Shown in pieces: positions 28,201-40,200 of a stretch of DNA of 64,000 bases (its first letter is position 1; the number at the start of each line of letters is the position of its first letter). Source of the DNA: Membranipora membranacea (taxonomy: Eukaryota; Bryozoa; Gymnolaemata; Cheilostomatida; Membraniporidae); contig OU612069.1 of NCBI GenBank assembly GCA_914767715.1, positions 24,549,387-24,613,386 on the forward strand. The letters are read 5' to 3'. The notes below the pieces were generated by a model that did no database searches, was not told where the DNA came from, and worked only from the letters and a program-made list of their open reading frames with translations. Position numbers and translations under genes: made by a program.

Positions 28201-31200
28201 ATTACTGACACAAAGCTATATACTGATGTGATGTCTTCATAAATAGCTATGCTATGTTTTTTACCACTAATCTATGAATTTATATCGATGACAGAAACCA
28301 TTGAATTGTTGTTGATATAGACATTGGCTAGATGTGAGCAAATGTCAGAGCATTACTTTGTCAGTGGATGAGCTAAATTTCAGCAACAAACACAGAAACA
28401 AATGCGTCCATTGTTTAAAACTAACCTTGATGCACACTTTAGGCACATTCAGCTTCTGACTCTCATTCTCCACACCCAACTTCTTGACCTCAGTATCCAG
28501 GCAACTAGCTGTGCCACGTCCTAAATCAGGTTCTTCAATCTTAACATGAAGAATCAATGTTATCAAAAGCACATCAGACTAGGATTTTGTAGAGGAAATG
28601 TCATATGTAGTAAAAAAACACCATTAATTGATTTCTTTATTCCGAGTACAAATTTGTCTCGACTTGAGTTATGACGCAAAATGAGAACAGGATGGTCAGT
28701 TACAAAATACAAAAGGTCATTGTCAAGGTTGTTACTCACAGGCTTGACAGGCTCAGAAGACACAACTGCTGGCTGACAAGGTATAGCTTGGAGGTCATCT
28801 GAAACAGCATCCTACAACAATTGTTCATTTCTTTACAATCACAGCTTTGGGGAGCTTTGTTAGCGCGATTGATAACATCCTTTGCTTTAAAGTGAGAGGT
28901 CCCGGGTTCAATTCCCAATCTCATTTCGACAAAGAAGATCAACTGCAATCAATAACTCTCATAAATCACCCATATCTCAGCCTCAGACAACTCCTATAAT
29001 CTCATCACTGACAGATGAGACATACTTGTCTTTCCAACATCAAGGATGTGTTCTATCAGTAATAACCGAAAATGTACAGGGGTCTTTGAAAACTATGAGT
29101 GTCAATCTCCCGTTCTAAGAGAGTCATACCACTACACTACCCGCTTCCAACATAAGACAAGTTAGCCTCGAATATATACCGATGTGTTGATATGGACAGG
29201 ACAAAAGAAGCTGCGCTTATTAGTGAGGATCAGATAATAAACAGCGGTCTGCTGAAGTTTGCTTTGCATACATTCTTGGGAATGAGGGTACATATGTCCT
29301 AATTTTTAAGGTACATATGAAATAGATGCCCTTAGGGTACGTATATTGTACCCTTTTCAAACATATATACCTTACAAAAGAATTTTGAATACCAAGAGCT
29401 ACAAAGGGTGCATATGCGCAACCCTAGTGGTACGCATGCATACATGACGTTTCTTGACCCTAAGGGTACATATGGGTACTAGAGTACACATGCTAGACAA
29501 GAAAAGTGGTAGTTTAATTTCCCAAAATGGTATGTCATGGTGTGGTGCGGTGCTGTATTGTATTGTATGGTATGTCATGGTACGGTATGGTATTGTATGT
29601 TATGGCACGTCATGGTACAGTATAGTATGGCCATGGTGTAACTTGTGTATTCCTAGAGTTCAACAATCCAAGCAATATCGACCTAAATGCAGTGGAACTC
29701 CATAGGGAACTTACTGCATTGGCAAATGTTTGGTTTATAGGCAAGACATCATGTTATAACTAAGTAGTTGTATGCAAAGAAAGAGTGACATACCTCAAGC
29801 GCGACAGGCTTAATAGACATGGCATCTTCATCAGGTATTGATGGCTGGCAGGGAACATGTGAGGGATCAGGAGAGGGCGATATGTGATCATCAACCTAAA
29901 AAACATTAATTCTGAGCGTCACTTACTGATAGGTCTGCAAGCTGATTGCATATTGCTAGACTATAATACTCAATAGTAGCAGTTTTGTATTGGATCAGTG
30001 GGTGGAAGTTAGCCAAAATACATGACATATTTCTTCGGAGTAAGTCCCATTTTCAATGCAGCATGAGTACAAAGGCATATAAATAAAAATTTTGCCGCCT
30101 GCCCTATATAGCGACTGAAATGTGAATTGACAGGTCTTTTACCAGGGGGATCTTTCTATTAAAAACAGCTAAAATTGCTCTCTGCTGATAGCTCACTCAG
30201 TGAGTGAGACTTGCTTGGGTCTTGCTCAGAGATAACTGACTCGTAGATTGCACTATATACATTCTCAGTGAGCGGTTTGGGAACAGACTTGTCCAATTGA
30301 AACACCAAATTGAGCGGTAATTATGAGCAATTTGATAATGTGATAGTGATCATTTGCTTCAGAAAAGCATCGCTCATTCTAATTGAAAGACCCCTCTGGA
30401 CAACGCCAAAGAAAGCAAAGCTGAACCTATAAACCCATTTCTCAGCAACTTTGGGCAAATCTAAACTGCTTGTAATATGGACCTATCATAACACACAGTT
30501 ATAATTGAGAAGAAAGGTGTGGAATTTTGTTTCGATCGCAGATACGCGTTTCATTTCTATAATAAAGCTTTTCATACACTTTACTGACTGATCAGCCAAT
30601 TTGGATCAGTGATTAGGGTGAAGGCCACCAGCCGGAGTATATACACAAATTTATATGCATGTATGGGGCTCCCGCGTGTTTTACTGAAGATTGAAGATTG
30701 AGTGTTTTAAATTTGAAGAAAAGATCTAAGTGAAAAATCATTAGAAGATTTCTAGTTTCAAGTAGACTGGATTCAGTCAATCAACTTGGAGTTATCTACT
30801 CAGGTTGGGTTTGTTTGTTTGAACAGACAACTCTACACAACAACAAACCATAACCACCCTCCCTGCCGATACCAGGGAGTTTGGTCCCAAACTCCCTGCC
30901 AAAACCCATCGGTGTTACTGATTTTGAATCACAGGATCCTGTGTTTGAGCCCCACCAGGTGCATTGATTGTCTAGAAAAAAATGATCACTTTCATTAGTA
31001 ATAAACTTGCTGGCTCAGTTCTCACAGGCATTAGGTACAGCAGTTTTATCTCGATCGAGTCCAGTTGTTTTGTAGAATTTATTCTGAAGATTAGAGTTTT
31101 AAAATTGAAGATTGCTCTATTTCCTCTAAAGAAATTGAAAACAGCATTGTGTGCAGGGAGCCCCATGTATGTATGTAGTGGCTATATCAGGCCTACTGCA

Positions 31201-34200
31201 ATAACTAGCAAAAATGTGTTAAAGTTTGGTGAGTATATGTACATATTTATATGTACTTTCTTAGTTTTGGAACTAGATTTTTACTCAATGTGAGGTGAAC
31301 CGTTATACAGAGTGTTGGAATGATGCCAACTGAGTAATTGGAAATCCCACAAGTGATTCAGTGATTTATTGAATTATTCAATGCTGTGTTTTAGTCAGTA
31401 ATAATTTTTTTTGGTATCATTTGAATGCTCATAATACTGTGAGTAGCAATATAGGGACATAGTGTGCACCTTACCTGCCAAATTTGATTTAAGTTCTGAC
31501 TTTCAAAAAATTTTGGGGTTCTCCCAGGGTTTATCTCCCCTGCTGAAAGCAGAAGCAAAAGAGTCTGCAGTGAGGGCAGTTAGCATAGAGATGATATCCA
31601 ATCTCTGTGATCTCGTATTATTAGGCATTTATAGATGCTAGCTCTCTTTCTTTGGTGCAGTCAGGACCCCAAAATTGTTTGAAAGTCAGAACTTAAATCA
31701 ATTTTGGCAGGTAAGATGCACACTATGTCCCTATATTGCTACTCACAGTATTATGAGCATTCCAATGATACAAAAAATTTTTATCTTGCATTTCTACTTC
31801 AATGTTGGACTGCTTCCAAAAGCTATTTATCTGACTTCACAACATTAGGTGTGTTAGGTATATCGAAAGCTCCATTTCTTTGCCAAAACAGAAATTATAC
31901 GTGCCAAGACATAGTTTAGGTGCCTAGTCCAATCCGACCCACATACAACATCCTGAGATGCGACGGCTGTTTTAAGATGTGCGACAGGTGTTGTGTGGAC
32001 CATGTCACACAGCGCTCATGTTGCCCCTACAGCACCCACAACTCTGTTCTGCTCTATATGCCTCTGGAGTGCAGTAACACATTTGACCCAAACAGCACCT
32101 GTCACACAACTTACAACACCCTCTGCCAGAGCCTGTTTTAGTGTCCATTAAAAGCAGCAAAAGTTTTCGAAAATGACAAGCTCTCTCAATCTGGCAGACT
32201 GGGGAAGCTTGTGATTGCCAATATAGCTGGAAAATTGTTTGCATCAATTAAAAAGTTAAGTAATCAATATGATTTTCTGAAATCATAAGGTCAACATAAT
32301 GGGAGATTACAGATATGATTCCAATAGGATAATCAGTGAGTGTGTGAGACAGAATGATATACTTATATAAACTAAGGAAAACTCATCAATGCTGAGTTAT
32401 AAAATGAGTTGAAATTGCAAACTCTAGGCTTTCCCTTGTGCGCACGATTAAACTGTAGACCTGTTACCTTCCAAAATAAAACATGGTAACATAACTGTGA
32501 TTCGAAACGTAAAAGAAGTCTGCTCACCTGAAAACTTCCGCTCCCAATTCCAGAGTCATCTGATCCAGCAGCCTAAAATTACAAATACTACACATTGTCA
32601 GTAATTATAGTTGTTGATAAAAGGTAGCTAACATTTTACTTAAACCCCACCCCCCCCCCCCCTCAGGATTTAATCATGCTTGGACTAGTAGGGATATTGA
32701 TTGTGTAGAAAAATAGGTTGATTAAAATCAGGTTGTCATATCCTGCTTTTCACACAAAATATCAGTTGCCTTCGCCAGGTTGCTCTGTTTGCAGGCAGGT
32801 CGGAGCCAACCAAACCCCATAAGCTGATGGACTGCAGTGGGATATGTACCGGCAACCTTCAACATTTGCATGCTGAAGGAACAGCGCTCTAACCAACTGA
32901 GTCACCTCTTACACCCAAAGAAGGTTTTCATTCGGTAAGGAATCCATCATACACCTGCCATACTTTGTGATGTAGCACCATTGGTCTCATTTCAAGGACA
33001 TCAGTGTCTTCGAAGACTGCTGTGTGACAGCCTCACCACAACACGATATAAACCCAGCTCTCCAGCGCCTTTTTAACGCCAATTCAGAAAAGTATCTTTA
33101 GGCTATGACAATATGCTGAGGGACCATGGCTCTATTGTATCAGTATCATAGATCTGATTCATGCAGCTAAATTTTCAGATCGAGCAATGCTGTCTCAATT
33201 ACCTATTAGCAGTTTTTTACCCATTAGAAATGTTGATGCTGTTTGTCATCGTTATGCACCACTTTCTTGTCAAGACTCGTACAGCCAACCAGCTAATCAA
33301 CGAGCCTCCACTTTGTATCAACTTATATTTCTGTTTTACGCTGCGCTCCAATTTATCCTTACGATGTAGCCTGCAGCATTATTACAAACACAGTGTCACC
33401 GCACAAGTTGTAAGTTTTGCATTATTTTATACCATACACTTGCTTTGACGTTTGATTTTTATGCAATAATTCGTATGTCATATTGGAATATGCTAGCGGT
33501 ATCTCAAGTTGTCAAATTTGATGTCAATTACGGACTGAGTTCCTGTGCCTCCTGCTTCTTATAGACTTATTTCACTTCTTTAGGTAGAGATTATTATTAC
33601 TTCCATACCAATTATCCTAACTAGGAAGAGTTACGCAACATAATGTAAAAGGGCGATAATTTTGAAAGTTTATTGTGTATTTACATGTAGCATAACCACA
33701 TTATGTTCATCTGTTCATTGTCCCATCGCATTGTTATTTTATGGTCATGTCACAGTGTTTCAATATTTAAAGTGGCTTGACCGGTATATAAGGCCCAGTC
33801 AACGTAAAGCGATCACCCAGCCATATCAAATTCAAATGGGGTTAGCAGCATTCAAATTCCTCCTGCTTTTTCGGAAATAAGTTGAGCAGTAGTTAATTTT
33901 TTTTAATGGGAATCGTATGTGCTAAAGCAGAATTGTGTGATACACTTGCCCAATAAAGTTTTATTCCAAAAATCGCATCGGAAAGTGGTGAAAATACATA
34001 AAAATTGCCCAGTCCCAATGATTTCAAATCATCCGCTTCAAATTTCACGGGCTCTTATTGGTCAATTTTGACATTTATGATTGATGTGTTAGAGGTTGCC
34101 TAGATACCGTTGTCAAGATTGAAATTGGCCGTTGTAATAAAATCCTATAATCCCAGGTGTGATGAGCCAACATAACAATAGCTATATCATATGCTGCTAT

Positions 34201-37200
34201 TCAACTTTATTTATAGGTGTCTGCAAATTACAATTTCTTATATAACACACTTGACCACTTGAGAACGCAACGTGGAATGGTTGTTAGAGGCGGAGACCAA
34301 GGCCATTCTCCGCCTCTAATTACACTGATCAGCCAATGGTCTTGCCTGTCACTACACATGATTAATCCCCGTGCACCCCCTCATTTGCTTAGTACTTTAA
34401 CGCCGGAACTTATCGGCTACTGAATTTTATCGGCTAATGACTTTGATAATTACTCAAAATATCCTGCTTGTATTTTAAACAATTTTCCAAGGAATGTTCT
34501 TTCCAATGCATAAATGAATTGTTTTTAATTCACAGGGTACAACAACCAATAAAATGTTCGTTGCCGACCCCCTCGATGTGTATGCTATCTAGCCTAGCGT
34601 CTCTATACTAGTACAGCTATAGGGTACCGCGACAAATTTGTCAAGGCCTTCCCTAATAGGCCAGAAGCAGCCTAGCAGGACTGCTCTATAAAAAAATGGC
34701 ACGGACAATTTTTGATGGCAGGAAACTGATCGCATATTATACTTCATAGATGTTTCTTCTGTAAAATTCACCGGGTGTACCCAGTTGTAGTGGTCATATT
34801 TAGAAATTACAAGGTGCTTTGTTTTTGCATTATATGTGTGGGGAGATAACTCCTATTCTGTGTGATATTACTAATCTAATCTTCAGGGAATTCCAGGTTG
34901 AAACTGCATTGTGGGGATTTTGTTGACTTGCCAATTTATTTACCAAGTAAACTTGCAGAAGTCTGCTCGTGTTAGATCAGGACAAATTAAAAATTTTCAA
35001 TAAGTTTAATGTCAGTAATGTAGTATGATACTGTCTTGCGGCAGCATATCCGCAATATTTCTCAAAATTGCATATAATAAGTGAAATGTTAAGAATTCAA
35101 TAAAAGGTGTTTCTAGGGTGGAACAACGTGCTGAATCCAATATTAAGGGTGTACCCAGTTGTAGCGATCATGTCAGCGGCAGCATATTTTCATTTCGTCT
35201 AAAAAATTGCTTTTAATGAGTGAAATATTAAGAGTTTAAATAAAAGATGACCAGTGGATAGGGAGCCACAGCTCGGAATGCAGGCAAATTGACCAAACTT
35301 GGTCTAGTGTACCAAGTCGTAGCAATCATGTCAGCGGAAGATCGGCAGCGCGGCAGAATATCGCAATTTTTCTCAAAATCGCTTATTATAAGTGAAATGT
35401 TACGAGTTTAAAACAGGGGTATATCTAGGGTAGAACAACGTGCTGAATCTAAAACTGAGAGTGTACCCGGTTGTGGCAATCATGTCAGCGGCAGCGCGGC
35501 AGCATACCTGCAATTTTCTTCACAATCGATTAGGTAAGTGAAATGTTAAGTGATTAATATGGTCAGCAGGAAACACGACTATATATATGATTTTAACAAG
35601 ATATTCTGTCACATCATTTTAAATGGTGGTCAGCGACAGCACTACATCTCAATGAGAACAAGACAAAAAGCAGCCTAGGCCCTAGACGTGAGACAAATTT
35701 GATGTAGGAAAAAAGTGTGTACCCAGTTGAAGAGTTCAGCCGCAGCACTACTGCATATCCCAAATATTCACACTATCGATATGTGATTAGTGGGAAGTCA
35801 AGAGTTTGATGCAGTTGACACAAGTCAAGACTATAGTCCTGGGCTCTACATTGTATACGTTTTATCATTGCATGAGGTGGTTGGCGAGAGACAGCGCTAC
35901 CGCATATCCCCATATCATGTCACTAGCATGTTAGGAAAGTATGCGAAGCTGGCATATCTAAGTTTTTCAGACTCTGACAGTTGAGTTTCTTTGCTGAAAA
36001 GTGAGGCACTCATTGAACTCTTTGCTCATGTGTTATGCAAAAGATATCCAGCCGAAAAATGACATAAGAGGCAATTGAAACATCAAAAATGTTGTTGGTA
36101 ATTGCCCCAAGACAGTGGTCTTAAGACCATACAATATCATACTAGTCCCATAAGAAGTTTGACATAAGTCAATTGAAATTTTCAATTTGTGCTGGTCTGG
36201 TCTGATACGAGCAGACTTCTCTACAAGTTTACTTCGTGAATTAACTGCCATGTCAACAAATCCCACAATGCAATTTCGACCTGGAATTCCCTGATGATTA
36301 GATTAGTTAGACTACACAGAATAGGAGTTGTTTCCCCACACATTTAATGCCAAAACAAAACACCTTTTAATTTCTAAATATGACCACTACAACTGGGTAC
36401 ACCCAGTGAATTTTACAGAACATACACCAATGAAGTATAAAACGTGATCAATATCCTGCCATCAAATATTGTCCGTGCCATAACAACTTATGCTATAGCT
36501 GCTTCTGGCCTATAATGCTTGCAATGCAGCCAGTCATGCATCCCGATGATTTTATTATACCCTTTTTAATGCAATTTGATAGGTATTTGATATGCAACTG
36601 TACCGCAACTATAAGCCTACTGCACTGCAACTGTACCGAGGTCATATTCGATTGCTATACTGCCTTTCATACATGTATTATCAGTATATCCCAAACTGAC
36701 AACAGGCCTGATGAACACAAACCTCAAGCTCCGATATAGAGACATTTCCTTCTTTCTCTGTTACCCCTTCTTCATCATGCACAACAGCCATTATTACATT
36801 CTCTATTCACAATCTGACGTTGAAGAAAAGAAAAAAAAAGTTATGTGCTACTTTACTTCTTTATAGTTTATACTAAATATTAGTATAACCGATAATTTGG
36901 ACATAGTTAACTGATAGCAATAGCAACGGGTGAAACGAAACTGCAAACTAAACACGTGCTGAGTTGTGCACAATTGAATGGCTGCTAACTCACAATACCG
37001 CTTCCAAAAATCCTTATTAAGCTTTACTCACTATTTCCCTTATAAAAAAGTACGCTCATGTAATCTTGCTGAGAAGGATGGTTCACGTAAAAGCTTGTGT
37101 TTAGGTACCATTCATCATCATATGTAATCAATTACCATGATTTTTAAGTAAGGCCACGAACAAGAGAAAGGTTTGAGCGGCTCAGTGATCTCCATTTAGT

Positions 37201-40200
37201 GCTATTCGGTTTGGTAACCTCATCGCATTTCTCATCTTTGACGATTGGCTTGGTCTACCTCACCCATGAAGTTGGATCAAATCTCAGCTAATGGGTTTTC
37301 TCTACGAGACTACAAACCACAACCAAGGAGTAACAGCGCCTGTTACTCCTTGCTACAACAAACCTATAATAACTGATTTGAGTTCTATGTCACAGCAGCA
37401 TGAATGAAGACCGTGATTTGTGAAATCGTCATAGAAAGCCTTGAAATACAATTCCGAACTTTACAAAAGTTGAGTCCAATGTAGGGATGCAACCTGGCTT
37501 TCTATATAATATTATGGGCTAGAGGAAACCGATCAAAAGTGCATAGTAAGAGTAATGACTATCTGACGAAATATTGTGAGCAGGAATACCCATGCACAGG
37601 GGAGATAAGTTCATATGTCATGTTTCTGATTATTGACATACGTTAGCACAATGAGAGATGTACAACATACCTAAATTCAACTGAGCTAAAAAAAAATTTT
37701 TATGGTCCGACCTAAGAAGCGAAGGTACCTAGGTAATTAGTAAGGCCATATGTCACCAAAGAATTTCGCCAGGAAATAACTTGACAATGTTGCACCACAT
37801 TTGGCTTTAGCTAGAAAGGCACACCATAATGGTATTATAGACATCCCATGGACTTGTCCATGGCATTTGTGGTAGCATTTCATTATCGACCACTTCCGAT
37901 GGTTGATAATGAATATCTACTACCAGCTATCTCGACACCATTTAAACGCTGAAACAACTCATTTTTGCGTATAGCACACAATCACAGACAATCATCACTT
38001 GAAGCCTACTAACTGGTCATCTTGCGGTATCACAGCAATTCATTTTATGATAAAATGCCTTACCTACCTACCATGTAATACATGTATAAATATTAGAATA
38101 AATATAGCGGAAATTTTGTGTCGTACAAATAATCCTTTTTATTTCCACAATAATGCTCACCTGTCATGTCATCGCTAACTACGGTTAAAGTAACGACCAT
38201 ACCAACATGGTCTCCATCCTCTAGGATCTGGTACAGGAAGAGCTGTGGTAGCACACTCTTGGCCCACCATAATGTACACGTGTCCTCCTTCTGGTACCAG
38301 CCAATGCTGTAAAAGTAGGCTATGAAAATATAACATTTTCGGTAAAAGTGATGCTTGTTTGTAGCTATGTCATGGTATACAAAAGATATTCCAGGCTCAA
38401 TGATCTATGAGGTTTGAAAAAATCACTATTACCTTGATGCTCACCATTCTTTTACTGCAACTTAGCAGAACAGAAATTAAAACTAACTGCAAGCTGGTTT
38501 GACGTTGAATTCATACTGGCTTTATGTGGCAGTTATTACCCGCCAACTGCTAAGTCAATCAAAAACACCTGTCACCGGTGACGTGTCAAACAGGGCTTTT
38601 CGTTACATTGTTTAACAACCAATAAGGTGTCAACAAGAAAACATTGACAATCTACCAGCAAAGACTATAAATACTGCTACCAAAGATTATAAATACTAAG
38701 ATATGACACTCCTATCAAACTGTGGTCTTCAGTTGAATAGGCAAGCGGGCCGCTTTATGATTAGTGGCTTTCAATAGAATTTCAATAGGAAATTCAAAAT
38801 TTACACAGGTAGCCTGTTTGTTTTTCATAAAAATTATGTATTTCCAAATTTCACTGAAACTTCAAATAAAAATATTTTAGATCTAGACATTTCAGGCATC
38901 TCAATGACGTAAAAATCAAAATCATGTGATGATTACTAACAAGTGATTTTGAGTTTTTTACATACTTTAAGATGTTTTGACACACAAGACTTACTCAGAT
39001 AAACTGTTCTCTTTACATCAAAAACTAGTATTTGCATGTCTTAAAGTAGATCCATGTAAATAAATGTGTTATCTAGTTATTTCAGTCTTCAGGGTGATAA
39101 AAAATCCAAATGAATTTTACGGCCTCCTAGAGAGTAGTATTGAAATGTGTTAGCAGTGGGTGACTTGGAGAAGCTTTCTGTTTTGTGGCATCAGATCGTG
39201 TCCATTTGTGCACCACAGTTACTCAGCACATCTAAACATGGACTATCAATATTACTGAATAAGTGCAGTCTTTGTCAATGCACAGATCAGTTTCTTTGAA
39301 AATGAATTCAAATTTTTGAGTATCGAGTTAGTATGGATCTTACTCGACAGGATAGCGTAGGATCTTATTGCAAGATTTGGTAAAAAACTATAAAGTACAC
39401 TGTAGGATCAACTAAGTGACATTGGCCTTATCATAGCGTTTGAGGGGAAACATGACTAACGATAGTTTGACTACCAAGGGAAGGTGATATAAATGCAACT
39501 GTGGTGATCTTACCACTTACTATTTTGCCAGCGACTAAAAGGCTGGTAGGTTAACTATATGAAAGCTGAGATTATGGGTGGAGTTTCACTGATGTAGTTG
39601 AGTACTAGAGTATGGACCTGAGTTTTCATATTATAACACTAAGCTCAATCTAAAATAAAGGCCCCGTCATTCATGCAGATGGTTGGGTAATTTTCGCTTA
39701 GCATATGTATAGAAGATCCATGTTCGATTCCCGGCGCCGGCTGTCATTTCTGATTTGGCACTGGCAAGCCATTCATCCTAGTCAGGTCTGTTCGTATCAG
39801 GACAATAAATACAGGAGGTCTACTGTGTGCTTGCATGCAGTATAAAGATCCCCCTCTGCCTCTTCGAAAAAAGAGTAACCGACAACGGCGGGCAAGGGTA
39901 TAGGGTACTACCCCACACAAGCCACCCGAGCTTAAGGGGGCCCGTTAAATAGGGCAGTCAAATAAGACCTAGTGCATAGAAAAAAAGAAAAAAGAGACAT
40001 GTCCATATGGCGCTATGAACTGGACACTTTTTGGGCCGTCTCTATAGCCACATTTACCTCTTAAATTGGAGCAAATGATTTCAAGTAAATATCTTGATTG
40101 AGGTGATTGGTAATAATGATTATTGTCATGGTTCACAAAAAGATTTTGTCGGAGGGGGAGGGGGGGGGGAGAAAAGAAGGCTGTTTTTGGGCTGTTTTTA

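Noticed and set aside
31920-32141. Cys-rich 73-codon peptide (and an 80-codon minus-strand frame)
   Set aside because: The cysteines look attractive, but both strands are open over a GC-richer patch with weak inverted-repeat structure. There are no splice signals and no signal peptide.
36723-36802. Start codon of the large gene at the internal ATG in this exon
   Set aside because: An acceptor just upstream keeps the frame into the exons at 38161–38306 and 42213–42250, where a better ATG with an in-frame upstream stop exists. It remains possible as an alternative start.
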